Notes under the pieces: model-generated | Databases searched by the model: none | Told to the model about the DNA's origin: nothing | The model's input: the letters and a program-made list of their open reading frames with translations, nothing else | Made by a program: the position numbers and the translations under genes | Origin: Sperchopsis tessellata | Taxonomy: Eukaryota; Arthropoda; Insecta; Coleoptera; Hydrophilidae | Assembly: GCA_033557685.1 (NCBI GenBank) | Contig: JAWQRN010000420.1 | Span: 1-29,967 of the forward strand | DNA: 29,967 nt | Direction: 5' to 3' | Shown: positions 22,431 to 29,967 of the stretch, piece after piece | Position numbering within the stretch: the stretch's first letter is position 1 | How the letters are laid out: each line of letters starts with the position of its first letter

Positions 22431-22937
22431 TTTGAAAAAAATATATTCAGCATTCTAAGGTAACACTTATGAAAAGGTATTGTGTAATCTGTTCACATCT
22501 TAATTTAAACAATGATAAATTAAAACTAGAACAAACTTATATGTACATGGCCTTGTCGGTCAGATGACAACAGAGGTTTCAAAATAGAATTAGAATTGTT
22601 TGTTATATTTTTAAGACCAATTAAATTGTGGAACTAAAAATCACAGGTCCGTGGCCAATATTGACAAAACAACATGATTCAGGATTATATTATGCCCTTT
22701 TGATATTTAAGTAAAGCAAAAATAGTATTAGAAAACAAAATATTTTGTTTTTATTTAGGTTTCGATGCCTCTCAGATTTTTGCATGTCTTGATACCTCAG
22801 GATTTTTTTCAAAATTGGTCGCCTCAGCGCTCACTTCTCTCAGTGTTGTGTGTTATGCAAGCTAGAATCAAATAGTATTTAAATTAAAACAATTCAAGTT
22901 TTAAATGTAATAGACTTCCACGCTTATTGTCTGTATG
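22431..22937. other. Upstream flank of the carrier gene
   Basis: This stretch should hold the 5' UTR and proximal promoter of the minus-strand carrier gene. No convincing TATA, initiator or CpG-rich segment can be assigned by eye. The sequence is AT-rich with no coding. Confidence 0.4.
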
Positions 22938-22939
22938 AA

Positions 22940-23085
22940 TGTTGTTTCAGTGCAGTGAATTCATTGAAGTAAAATCACTCGCCTTGAAAATGTCCCTTGC
23001 AACAGTGGACGAAACGTCGGCACTTGTCAGAGCCTCTACACCGTTTCCACCCGGAAACAACATTAATTCAACAAGTTGGTAATCT
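22940..23085 (-). repeat. Dispersed repeat family, copy C (best preserved)
   Basis: Reads TTCATTGAAGTAAAATCACT, CTTGAAAATGTCCCTTGCAA, CAGTGGACGAAACGTCGGCA, CTTGTCAGAGCCTCTAC and then a hairpin GTTTCC-ACCC-GGAAAC (23043-23058), followed by AACATT. Nearby AATGTTGTTTC (22938-22948) and GAAACAACATT (23054-23064) are inverted, which may be true termini or coincidence. Confidence 0.8.
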
Positions 23086-24063
23086 AAATACCTCATTTTT
23101 TATATGTTTTATATGTTTTAAATTTCAGTCGTTCAATTCTATATCTATTTGTCACAATTTCTGGCAATAAGTAATTGTTTCTCTCTTAGTACCATTCTCT
23201 GTTTTTTCCCATTTAGTTAGTCCAGTTCTCAATTACATTGTTTGAATAAAAGGAATTACAAGATAAATGTGACTCTTAATTCACCTTTGTTTCCTCCAGA
23301 TTACCACCTATGGTGATGTAGTTTTGTCTTGTTTAATTTGATTTTTTCAGCGTCATATTACATTCCCACGTACAATTATGCTGTTAAACGTAATCCCAAA
23401 CTCAGATCCAAAGTGCCTCCCTCCTATTCTCCATACTTATCAAATTGCCACTATTGCTTTTCTTGCTATTTCTCTTGTATACCTTTTTGATATTTGTTGC
23501 TCTAGATGCTGTATCCAAGGTACTAACATTCTTTAACTCATCATGCGTATTCCTATTATTCTATTATTATTCCTCCAGCTTGTCTTCTAACCAATATTTT
23601 CTCTGTTTGAGTGATATTTAAAACGAATTAACTCAACAGGGAACAGCATTACCAGAAATAATGCGAAAGATAACATTATACAGTTCACATGGGTGTTACT
23701 CGAACTGAATAGGATCTTTACTAAATGACTCATCAAAATTTAAGCGAGTAAAGGTTTATGAAACTTAATATTTGCCTAACTACGCCTTAATGTTTTCCTA
23801 CCATGGCTGCTTCACCATCGGTACATAACCCTATGCAATTGTTCCAAGGAATGTGTTTAGAGTCAAAATATGAATTGATAAAATTTCCTGAGATGTTGTG
23901 TAGGATTGTAATTTTAAACAACATACAAATTATTGCATATCTTCTAACTCTACATTAATATACCTCACATAATTGCATTGCACATTGTGGTGAAAGTCTT
24001 AATTTACCAATTAATTGTAATTCAATGTCATTTTAAATAGTCAATATTTGTCAGATCAGCGTT
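23086..24063. other. Unassigned DNA, possibly LINE-derived on the minus strand
   Basis: The plus strand is pyrimidine-rich and the minus strand purine-rich between about 23280 and 23600, as in the RTE relic of intron 2. No RT motif is clear enough to call. No 5' LTR of the downstream Ty3/gypsy element is visible here. Confidence 0.35.
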
Positions 24064-24780
24064 TCTGCTTGAAGAAAACTCAGTAATGATGGAACATAAA
24101 ACTGAATAAATGGAAAAGAAAATACAGGCCCTCAGGGAAGAGTATGGAACCTTGAAAGGAAAGGAAGTTCGCAAAAAATCAATTGCTACTTCATTACAAC
24201 AGGCTGGCCAGAGGATAAAGATGCCCAAATTTGATAGAAAATCTTCATGGACACTTTTTAAAACACAATTCGAAATGGCTGGGATGACATAGATAAGTAA
24301 TAACCTTACCATGGCTTTAAGGACCAGGAACTATATGTCCTGCACAATATTTTCAAGAACAGCAGAGGAAAGTTTGGTATGGGGGATTACCATTTGAAGG
24401 CCATATACCAAACTCAACTAATGGTACGGAAATGAAAGAGTGGGGAATCATTGCAAGAATATGCAGCCAATATCGATAGACTCACCAAACTTAGCTACAG
24501 GGATCTAAAAGAAGATGACATGTCTGTAATCTCAGTGAACATGTTTGTTAATGGCCTTACAGACCTGAAAATATCACTAGCTGACCAGAAAGGTCAGCAA
24601 TAAAATCTATGAAACTGTACATAACCGATACAGAGGTAAGTATGAGAACGGGCAATGGAAGCTGCACCAACTAAGGAAGCTTTTACGAAGTGAGTACACA
24701 CAAAAAAAACGTGAAATGCTACAGGTGTGGAAAAGAGGAGCACATTCGCAGAAATTGTCGAGTCCTCTGGAAACGTTAGC
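24064..24780 (+). pseudogene. gag relic with CCHC zinc knuckle
   Basis: A short coiled-coil-like N terminus (LEENSVMM, then MEKKIQALREEYGTLKG from 24110) leads to KMPKFDRKSSWTLFKTQFEM (to about 24280), a common opening of gag in arthropod Ty3/gypsy elements. After a stop and frameshifts, fragments of the capsid follow (EWGIIARICSQY; DRLTKLSYRDL in another frame near 24475-24510). The zinc knuckle CYRCGKEEHIRRNC (about 24716-24758) fits CX2CX4HX4C and should bind RNA. Protein-level integrity is lost. Confidence 0.8.
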
Positions 24781-24879
24781 GAAACCAGATATAGGGAAAC
24801 TAAAAATCCCTCAGAATACACAGCATAATATGAAAAGTTTCTTCACTATTGGTAGTGTTGGAAGAAGAGGTGCCAGTTC

Positions 24880-25440
24880 ATGATGGACACAGGAACTAAT
24901 ATTTCAGTAGTCACATCAGATATGATGAACCGGGAGGGGCTGGAAAAGGTTACAAACCTTCATGTTCGAACAGCTACTGGTGAGAACATTTTAGTTCATG
25001 GAAGAGTGAAGACTAATATGACCTTGGGAAGTTATTCCGTGATTCAACAGATGATTATGGCGGACATAATTAATGAAGCAATCCACGGGTTGGATTTTAT
25101 GAGCCATCATGGAGCTGTCATTAATGTGAAGGAGAGGCTACTGAAAATAGGCAGTGAAGAAGTGAATCTGGGCTTTCCTGGGTTTAAGCTAACCAGTGTG
25201 TGCCTCCTACTTACTTACAATGTCACGATCTCGGCTATGACTGAACAAATTATCCAAGGTAAGACTGAAAACGAAATGGTCGATTACCGGTTGGCTCTTA
25301 CTGAATCGTGTTTGGAAAATACAATCAAGAAGGCAGTTCTGGTAGGAAGAGACCTAAATACGTTCCAAGATGTAATTTCAGTTCGTATCCTGAACACCAA
25401 TATGTTTCCTATAAATATTACTAAAGGAAAAGTATTGTGA
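24880..25440 (+). pseudogene. Retropepsin-type protease and linker relic
   Basis: An open stretch of 186 codons begins at the active-site region MMDTGTNISVV, with the catalytic Asp-Thr-Gly at 24886-24894. About 60 residues later IHGLDFM matches the second conserved block of Ty3/gypsy proteases (usually I(L/I)GxDF(L/M)). The remainder (VGRDLNTFQDVISVRILN..INITKGKVL) is the protease-RT linker. The ATG is not a true start, since protease is normally translated as part of a gag-pol polyprotein. This is the longest uninterrupted frame in the window. Confidence 0.85.
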
Positions 25441-25485
25441 ACTCTCGAAACAGTTGTTTCAGTTGCCCGATGTGAAGAAGATGCA

Positions 25486-26010
25486 GTGCGCATAAATGAT
25501 AATGTAAGATTATGTAAGGAAATTAAAAGCAGTATTGCGAATTATCTAAAGGATCTATCACCAATAGAAGAAAAACAAGTGCTAGAACTCTTTAGGCAAT
25601 TCCAAGACATATTTGCCACCGAAGAGGAAGACTACGGTTGTACCAATGTGGTACAACACAAGATCGACACTGGTAGTACCACTGCAATAACGCAGCATCC
25701 CAGGTGGCTAAACGGGAAGAAGCCAAAGATCTGCTGAAGAAGATGCAGAGCGACTTTCCATTAGTCCTTGGGCCTCACCAGTTGTTCTGGTTTCAAAAAA
25801 AGATGGATCTACCAGATTTTGCGCAGACTGTAGAAGACTGAACGATGAAACGAAGAAGGATTGTTACCCTTTGCCAAGATAAAGACGACACTTTGGATAC
25901 CCTAGCAAGGTCACAATGGTTCTCCACATTAGACTTGAAGAGTGGCTATTGGCAAGTAGAGCTAGATCCTAAAGACCGAGAAAAGACTTACTACAGGATT
26001 ATGACTGTGG
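25486..26010 (+). pseudogene. Reverse transcriptase relic, N-terminal half only
   Basis: The segment begins with the linker IEEKQVLELFRQFQDIFATE (25567-25626) and KIDTGSTTAITQHPRW. After a frameshift come SPWASPVVLVSKKDG (about 25764-25808), FCADCRRLND, CYPLP and the motif-A block STLDLKSGYWQVELDP (about 25921-25970), whose first catalytic Asp is present. Motifs B to E, including YxDD, are missing. The coding resemblance stops at about 26005-26030 and integrase follows. Confidence 0.85.
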
Positions 26011-26054
26011 CAATTCAGCGTCATGTCACAACTAGCATTGCCTAAAAGAAATGA

Positions 26055-27010
26055 CATGAAATGTTGGAAGAATTACATAATGGGAGTTCTGGAGGCCATT
26101 TAAGCGTAAGTAAAACAATAGAGAATGATTCTATTGGGTCAACTAACACAATGATGTCAAAGAATGGTGTCAGAGGTGCACAACTTGTACAGCAACTAAT
26201 GGTTCAAGAAGAAAGCGAAAGTCTCCATTGAAGCAGTATAATGTAAAAAGCCCTTTCAAGAGAATCACTATAGACATAGCTGGGCCATTTTCAGAGACAG
26301 ATACTGGCAGCAAATACATACTGGTTGCCATGAATTATTTCAGTAAATGGGTTGAGGCATATGCCCTACCGAACTAGGAAGTCTCGACAGTTGCAGAAGT
26401 GTTGGTTAGAGAGTTCTTCAGTAGATTTTGGGTACCTTTGGAACTCCATTCTGACTAAGGAAAAAAATTTGAATCAGTGTTGTTCCAGAAGACCTGCAAA
26501 TTATGTGGAATAAGGAAGACACGAACTACACAATTACACCCTCAGTCTGATGAAATGGTGGAGCGAATGAATCGAACTATGGGCCGATACCTATCTAAAG
26601 TTGTGTCTGAATATCAAAGAGATTGGTAACAGTATATTCATCTATTTTTGATGGCTTATCACTTAGCTGTTAATGAAACACCTCAAGTTCAACTAGAGTA
26701 ATTTCAGAAGAGAAATTAGATTACCTGGAGACTTGATTTTTGGCAGCCAGTCAGATGAACATGAGGTAGGTGATAATTATGTCGACAATGTAAGAAGGAA
26801 GATGGACATTCATAATCTTCTTCGAAACAACATCCATATTGTAAGCAATAGAATGAACAAGAGATAAGATGTACGAGCTGAAGCTGGAGGATTCAAGGAG
26901 GGCGATCTAGTCTGGCTGTATAATCCACAACGCCGAAAAGGTCTATACCCTAAGCAGAAATCATCGGCTAGATTTCAACGTAGTGACAGAGCAAGAAGAT
27001 ATGTTTGGTG
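26055..27010 (+). pseudogene. Integrase relic with HHCC finger, DD35E triad and C-terminal domain
   Basis: The N-terminal zinc finger is visible: ELHNG and GGHLS supply the His pair, and WCQRCTTC (about 26164-26187) the Cys pair after a one-base shift. The catalytic triad is in one frame: Asp in TIDIAGP (26273-26275), Asp in LHSD (26453-26455), and Glu in MVERMNRTM (26561-26563), exactly 36 codons after the second Asp, giving DD35E. Three in-frame stops interrupt this core (about 26372, 26456 and 26627). After a frameshift near 26700 the C-terminal part continues with REIRLPGDLIFG and GDLVWLYNPQRRKGLYPK (about 26903-26956). No chromodomain is apparent. Confidence 0.88.
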
Positions 27011-27625
27011 CTAGTCACGAATAATCACTGGCAAACTGTGTGCCAGCGGGTCTGAAGATGTCCCGGGATATTGCCAAGGAATTCCGACAATGATTCCAGA
27101 GACTAAATGAACTGAATAGCCAAGTCGAATTCGGTCAGCAAGTCTTGCAGGTGGGTGACCAAAACAGATTCATTTATTATCTGGTCAAAAAGTCTCATCT
27201 TCAGCCAACCTACCAAGACATGTGGTTCTGTCTTCGTTCTCTACAAGTGACTACCCAATAGTATGGTTGTCAGAAATTAACTGTTCCAAGATTTGGGTGT
27301 GGACTCGATCAACTAAGTTGGGAAGTGGTCCGAAATATGATAGAATTCATCTTCAAGGAATCTAACGTTAAGATTATAGTGAATCACTTACCATCAAAAA
27401 AATTTCGTACCAAGAAAATGTGCACTGTTATTTCTATTATTTAATCTGCAATCTGCATCGGCGAGAGGAACTGAAGAAGTCTGTCCACTTTGGAAACGAT
27501 AATGTTGCCAACAGTTAGCTTGCAACCGACGCCATTTGAACATTCACATAAGAAGAACATAAATTCCTTGATTTTGCGAAGGCCAATTGTCTGGATGCCT
27601 GAAGGTGCTTCTGTTTGGTAGAACT
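27010..27625. other. Spacer between integrase and polypurine tract
   Basis: About 600 bases hold no recognisable domain on either strand. They may be the element's 3' untranslated region or a decayed insertion. Confidence 0.4.
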
Positions 27626-27635
27626 AAGAAGGGGG
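27626..27635 (+). promoter_or_regulatory. Polypurine tract of the LTR element
   Basis: AAGAAGGGGG lies immediately before the LTR. It is the expected plus-strand primer site for reverse transcription. Confidence 0.65.
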
Positions 27636-27909
27636 TAATGAACATCACCCGTCGACTTAAGTTTGTTCTAGTTACTACATTCCCACACACACTGGAACCA
27701 CAAAGAACATTGTGGAACGAATACTGGCCAGCTATATAAACAGCCCAGGTGCAATCAGGAGTCAGTCGATCATTGGTCACAGTTACGGCCATTGTTATAC
27801 ATAGCCAACACATAAATTTATCATTGTATTAAATGTAAACTAAACGCTTTACAATAAATACATTTTAAACTTGTTGAACTGTTATTTGTGAACCTGTAAA
27901 AACATTACA
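27636..27909 (+). repeat. 3' LTR (about 274 bp)
   Basis: Starts TAATG after the polypurine tract and ends CATTACA, giving inverted TAATG / CATTA ends; the outer TG appears to be lost from the left. TATATAAA lies at 27733-27740 and AATAAA at 27853-27858, as expected for an LTR promoter and polyadenylation signal. The distal ~75 bases recur at 28194-28269. Confidence 0.75.
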
Positions 27910-28193
27910 GTTTAATATTCAATATCATTACAAATATTCATAATTTGGAAATTACGCAGTCAAAAATTAAGCATGTAAGTAACCATAAAATAATTTTAAC
28001 AGCCATTAACTTTCCATATAACAAAGAAGACAGATAAGCAAGAGAAATTATGTTCAACATTGTAGACCATGAAAAACTATCAAGTAATTTCTCTTTGCAG
28101 TTCGGAGCAATCTACTATCCAGTTCAGGTGAAAAGTATTTCAGACGATTAATATACCCGCTAAAAATACAGCTGAATTAATGATTATTGCGTT

Positions 28194-28269
28194 AATGTAA
28201 ACTACAGACTTAAATAAATACACTTTAAATTTGTTTAATGGTTATTTGTGAACCCATAAAAACAATACA
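28194..28269 (+). repeat. Second LTR end fragment
   Basis: Aligns with 27832-27909 of the LTR: ATGTAAACTA, AATAAATACA..TTTAAA, GTTATTTGTGAACC and AAAAACA.TACA are shared in order. Only the distal part is present, from a related element or a partial duplication. Confidence 0.75.
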
Positions 28270-28369
28270 ATAGTTTCTAAGGCTGTTTGGTCAATAACTA
28301 ATGAGCAGGTGAATACACAGGAAATGTTTGGAACTGTTTCTAAGATTTAAAGGGTGAATGGCTCTGTAG

Positions 28370-28950
28370 CATCAAGCATACAGCAAATAGCTCATTCTTT
28401 AAATTAGTATTTCATTGAGATAGTTGATTATACTATAAAGTTAGATACTTTGCGAGTCTTGAGAGATTTATATTTCTTAAACTTGCTGATGCTATAGAGG
28501 ATATAATGGAAGTAGTTTCATATAAGCACTTGGGAGGCCATGATGTGGTACCATGTTCCCTTTTGAAATACATAAGACATTATTGCAATTTCCCTTACTT
28601 ACCTCATTAATGGTTCATTGTTGACTGGAAAGTTTCCTGACCAACTTAAAATTTCAGCAATTGTACCAATTTTTAAAAAAGGTGTCCCTCTGGCTCTACA
28701 AACTAGTAGCCCAATATTTTTACTTTGTGTTTATTATTGCAATTCCCTTCAATTACCTCATTAATCTTTTATTTTTGACTGGCAACTTTCCTAACCAACT
28801 TAAAATTGTAGCTATTGTACGATTTTAAAAAACTGTAACCCCCAATATCTTTGCTTTCTGTTATATTTTTAATATATATGAGAAACTATTTTATGCCAGG
28901 AGGGAGGGTTTTGTGGAGCGGATAGAAATACTGTCAGCTTCTCAATAATA
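28370..28950 (+). mobile_element. CR1/jockey-like LINE reverse-transcriptase fragment
   Basis: IANSFN.YFIEIV (about 28390-28425), GGHDVVPCSLLKYI (about 28532-28575), GSLLTGKFPDQLKISAIVPI (28612-28671 region) and FKKG follow the usual order of the RT fingers in CR1/jockey-type LINEs. After a tandem repeat of the middle section comes YEKLFYAR..GFVERIEILSAS (about 28877-28945), the next conserved block. Frameshifts and stops occur. Both the endonuclease and the RT palm are missing. Confidence 0.75.
28579..28870. repeat. Tandem duplication (~153-bp period) inside the LINE fragment
   Basis: TATTGCAATT(T)CCC at 28581 and 28734 opens two diverged copies. Both encode the TYLIN..LLTGKFPDQLK-type block, and both include CCAATAT and a TTTG.TTTCTGT-like end. 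The divergence indicates an old duplication. Confidence 0.8.
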
Positions 28951-29039
28951 TATATATTCTTATATCTTCATATCTGTCAAATAGGTATTAAATGGTATAT
29001 CTTCAAGATGGATAAAAATACACTGAATCATTGCTGCAC

Positions 29040-29150
29040 GCTGTTAAGGCTGGTCGCCAGAGATTAGGCTCCCTTACCTGGAATTGGGTTCTTTTACATC
29101 AATTCAATCACGAGCTATTGACCAAAATTTAAACCACCTAACGGTAGGTT
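29040..29150 (-). mobile_element. Antisense SINE fragment related to the intron 2 SINE
   Basis: Read on the minus strand, ATGTAAAAGAACCCAATTCC (about 29099-29080) then AGGTAAGGGAGCC matches CGTAAAAGAGCCCAATTCCAGG in the SINE body at 18875-18896. No head or tail is recognisable. Confidence 0.55.
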
Positions 29151-29159
29151 TAATTTGAC

Positions 29160-29854
29160 TTTTCTAATAGTTTGTAGGTTGTGTACTGTTTGGCAAACAA
29201 AAATATGTATTCGAAAGAGTGTGTGAAAATATTTATTATTTATAACATATAGATGACATGACAATTTCGTTTGAGTTCATTTATAACAAATTATGCACTT
29301 CTTATTTTATTTTGAATGGTTGTCACTGCTATGAACCTATGTAAAGGTAAACAATGTACACTTCGTGCGTTGATCAAACGACCTACCCACCAAAATTTCA
29401 GCGTTGTGTCATTATGAATAATCATCTTAAACCTCGAACTAAATTGTCAAGGTCGCGATTTAACTAATCACAGTTCATCATTGGTTTAATGCATTTCATT
29501 ATGAATACTGTCTTATTCATTATGTTTTTAAACCATGGACTGAGGCAGATTTAACATGTTATACCTGCCTAACTTTTCTGCATATCTCCAGTCCAACTGG
29601 TTTGCGTAAAGTTCTTTTCTTTACCAACTACGGGACCCACGCAACATTTGGTTCTTTGAACCTCATCATTTTGGCCCTTTGAGCAGCAACAATATGTGTC
29701 TCCTATTTAATGACCCATCAAGAGTAACGGAAATAAGCTGTTTATGCATAAACAACATTTTTTCAAACATATTGGGAGAGGGTTGCCAAACAGAAACAGT
29801 AAACTATTTGTCAGATCATAAGGGACAGTTTTCATATTTTGCAATTCATGGATA
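29160..29854. other. AT-rich non-coding DNA
   Basis: No supported gene. The overlapping short frames near the window end are translations of dispersed-repeat copy D and its flank. Confidence 0.5.
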
Positions 29855-29967
29855 TCAAATAAATAAACATCAGTATGAATGCTGTTTCTGGGTGGAAACC
29901 GTGTAGAGGCTCTGATAAGTGCCGATGTTTTGTCCACTGTTGCAAGGGACATTTTCAAGGCGAGTGA
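29855..29967 (+). repeat. Dispersed repeat family, copy D (cut by window end)
   Basis: Contains TGTTTCTGGGTGGAAACCGT, GTAGAGGCTCTGATAAGTGC, CGATGTTTTGTCCACTGTTG and CAAGGGACATTTTCAAGGCG, the same order and strand as copy A. It runs to the last base, so its far end is outside. Confidence 0.85.

Larger units (their letters stand above)
24064..27909 (+). mobile_element. Ty3/gypsy LTR retrotransposon, internally deleted, 3' LTR only
   Basis: The order is gag (24064-24780), protease (24880-25440), RT N-terminal half (25486-26010), integrase (26055-27010), unassigned spacer, polypurine tract AAGAAGGGGG (27626-27635) and a 3' LTR (27636-27909). Numerous stops and frameshifts show it is dead. The RT catalytic YxDD region and the whole RNase H are absent, the RT palm running directly into the integrase N terminus. 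No 5' LTR, primer binding site or env-like gene is seen. The gag-protease-RT-RNaseH-integrase order of the parent fits Ty3/gypsy, not copia. Confidence 0.9.

Noticed and set aside
22998..23045. Hammerhead-ribozyme-like core: GTCC..GGAC stem followed by GAAAC and GTCG in dispersed-repeat copy C
   Set aside because: The other half of the core, CTGATGA, is not present; all copies read TTGAAAAT or similar there. Copies A and D also lose GAAA. A covariance-model search would be decisive, and a hit with an intact core in other genome copies would revive the idea.
22938..23064. 127-bp MITE boundaries for repeat copy C based on AATGTTGTTTC / GAAACAACATT
   Set aside because: Flanking duplications are not visible, and copy B may show weak similarity beyond the left end, so the boundaries are not asserted as a feature.
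24028..24312. 94-codon minus-strand open frame
   Set aside because: Antisense shadow of the gag relic; the plus strand carries recognisable gag motifs.
27544..27813. 89-codon minus-strand open frame
   Set aside because: Antisense to the LTR, with no recognisable domain.
1..29967. CRISPR arrays, bacterial operons, rRNA genes
   Set aside because: No regularly spaced repeats, no bacterial-type gene packing and no rRNA core sequence were seen. The intron-bearing carrier gene shows the DNA is eukaryotic nuclear.

Overview
The window reads as nuclear DNA from an arthropod, probably an insect with a repeat-rich genome. It is strongly AT-rich, has no operon-like gene packing, contains one intron-bearing metazoan gene, and is otherwise filled with decayed transposable elements of types common in arthropods (Ty3/gypsy, I-like, RTE-like and CR1/jockey-like LINEs, Tigger/pogo, hAT and piggyBac MITEs, a tRNA-like SINE). 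The species cannot be named from the sequence.

The only host gene I can support is a five-exon mitochondrial carrier (SLC25 family, SLC25A45/47/48-like) on the minus strand, start codon at 22430 and stop at 16499-16501. The exons join in frame with GT-AG introns to give 296 residues, the normal carrier length, with three signature motifs at residues 23-30, 120-127 and 221-228. It looks intact and functional. Intron 2 holds a dimeric SINE and an RTE-like LINE relic, and the 3' flank holds a piggyBac-like terminus and a GATC-rich foldback repeat.

Left part (1-9.8 kb): AT-rich non-coding DNA with a possible 2.4-kb hAT-like nonautonomous element (1026-3453), which contains a cluster of AGGTCA and GGTGTAAACACC motifs, and a piggyBac-like MITE (5169-5485). 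Middle (9.8-16.5 kb): the 3' half of an I-like LINE on the minus strand (RT tail, RNase H, C-terminal domain), an internally deleted Tigger transposase on the plus strand, a 180-bp hAT MITE, a ~680-bp foldback built from two copies of a dispersed repeat, and the GATC-rich repeat. Carrier locus: 16.5-22.43 kb. Right part (22.9-30 kb): another copy of the dispersed repeat, a broken Ty3/gypsy element (gag, protease, partial RT, integrase, 3' LTR) with a large internal deletion, a second LTR end fragment, a CR1/jockey-like RT fragment with a 153-bp tandem duplication, an antisense SINE fragment, and a fourth dispersed-repeat copy running off the window end.

The genes do not form a pathway. This is one conserved metabolite transporter embedded in transposon fossils. 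I found no convincing new functional system. The most unusual items are the uncharacterised dispersed repeat with its foldback arrangement, the dimeric SINE, and the internal-deletion architectures.
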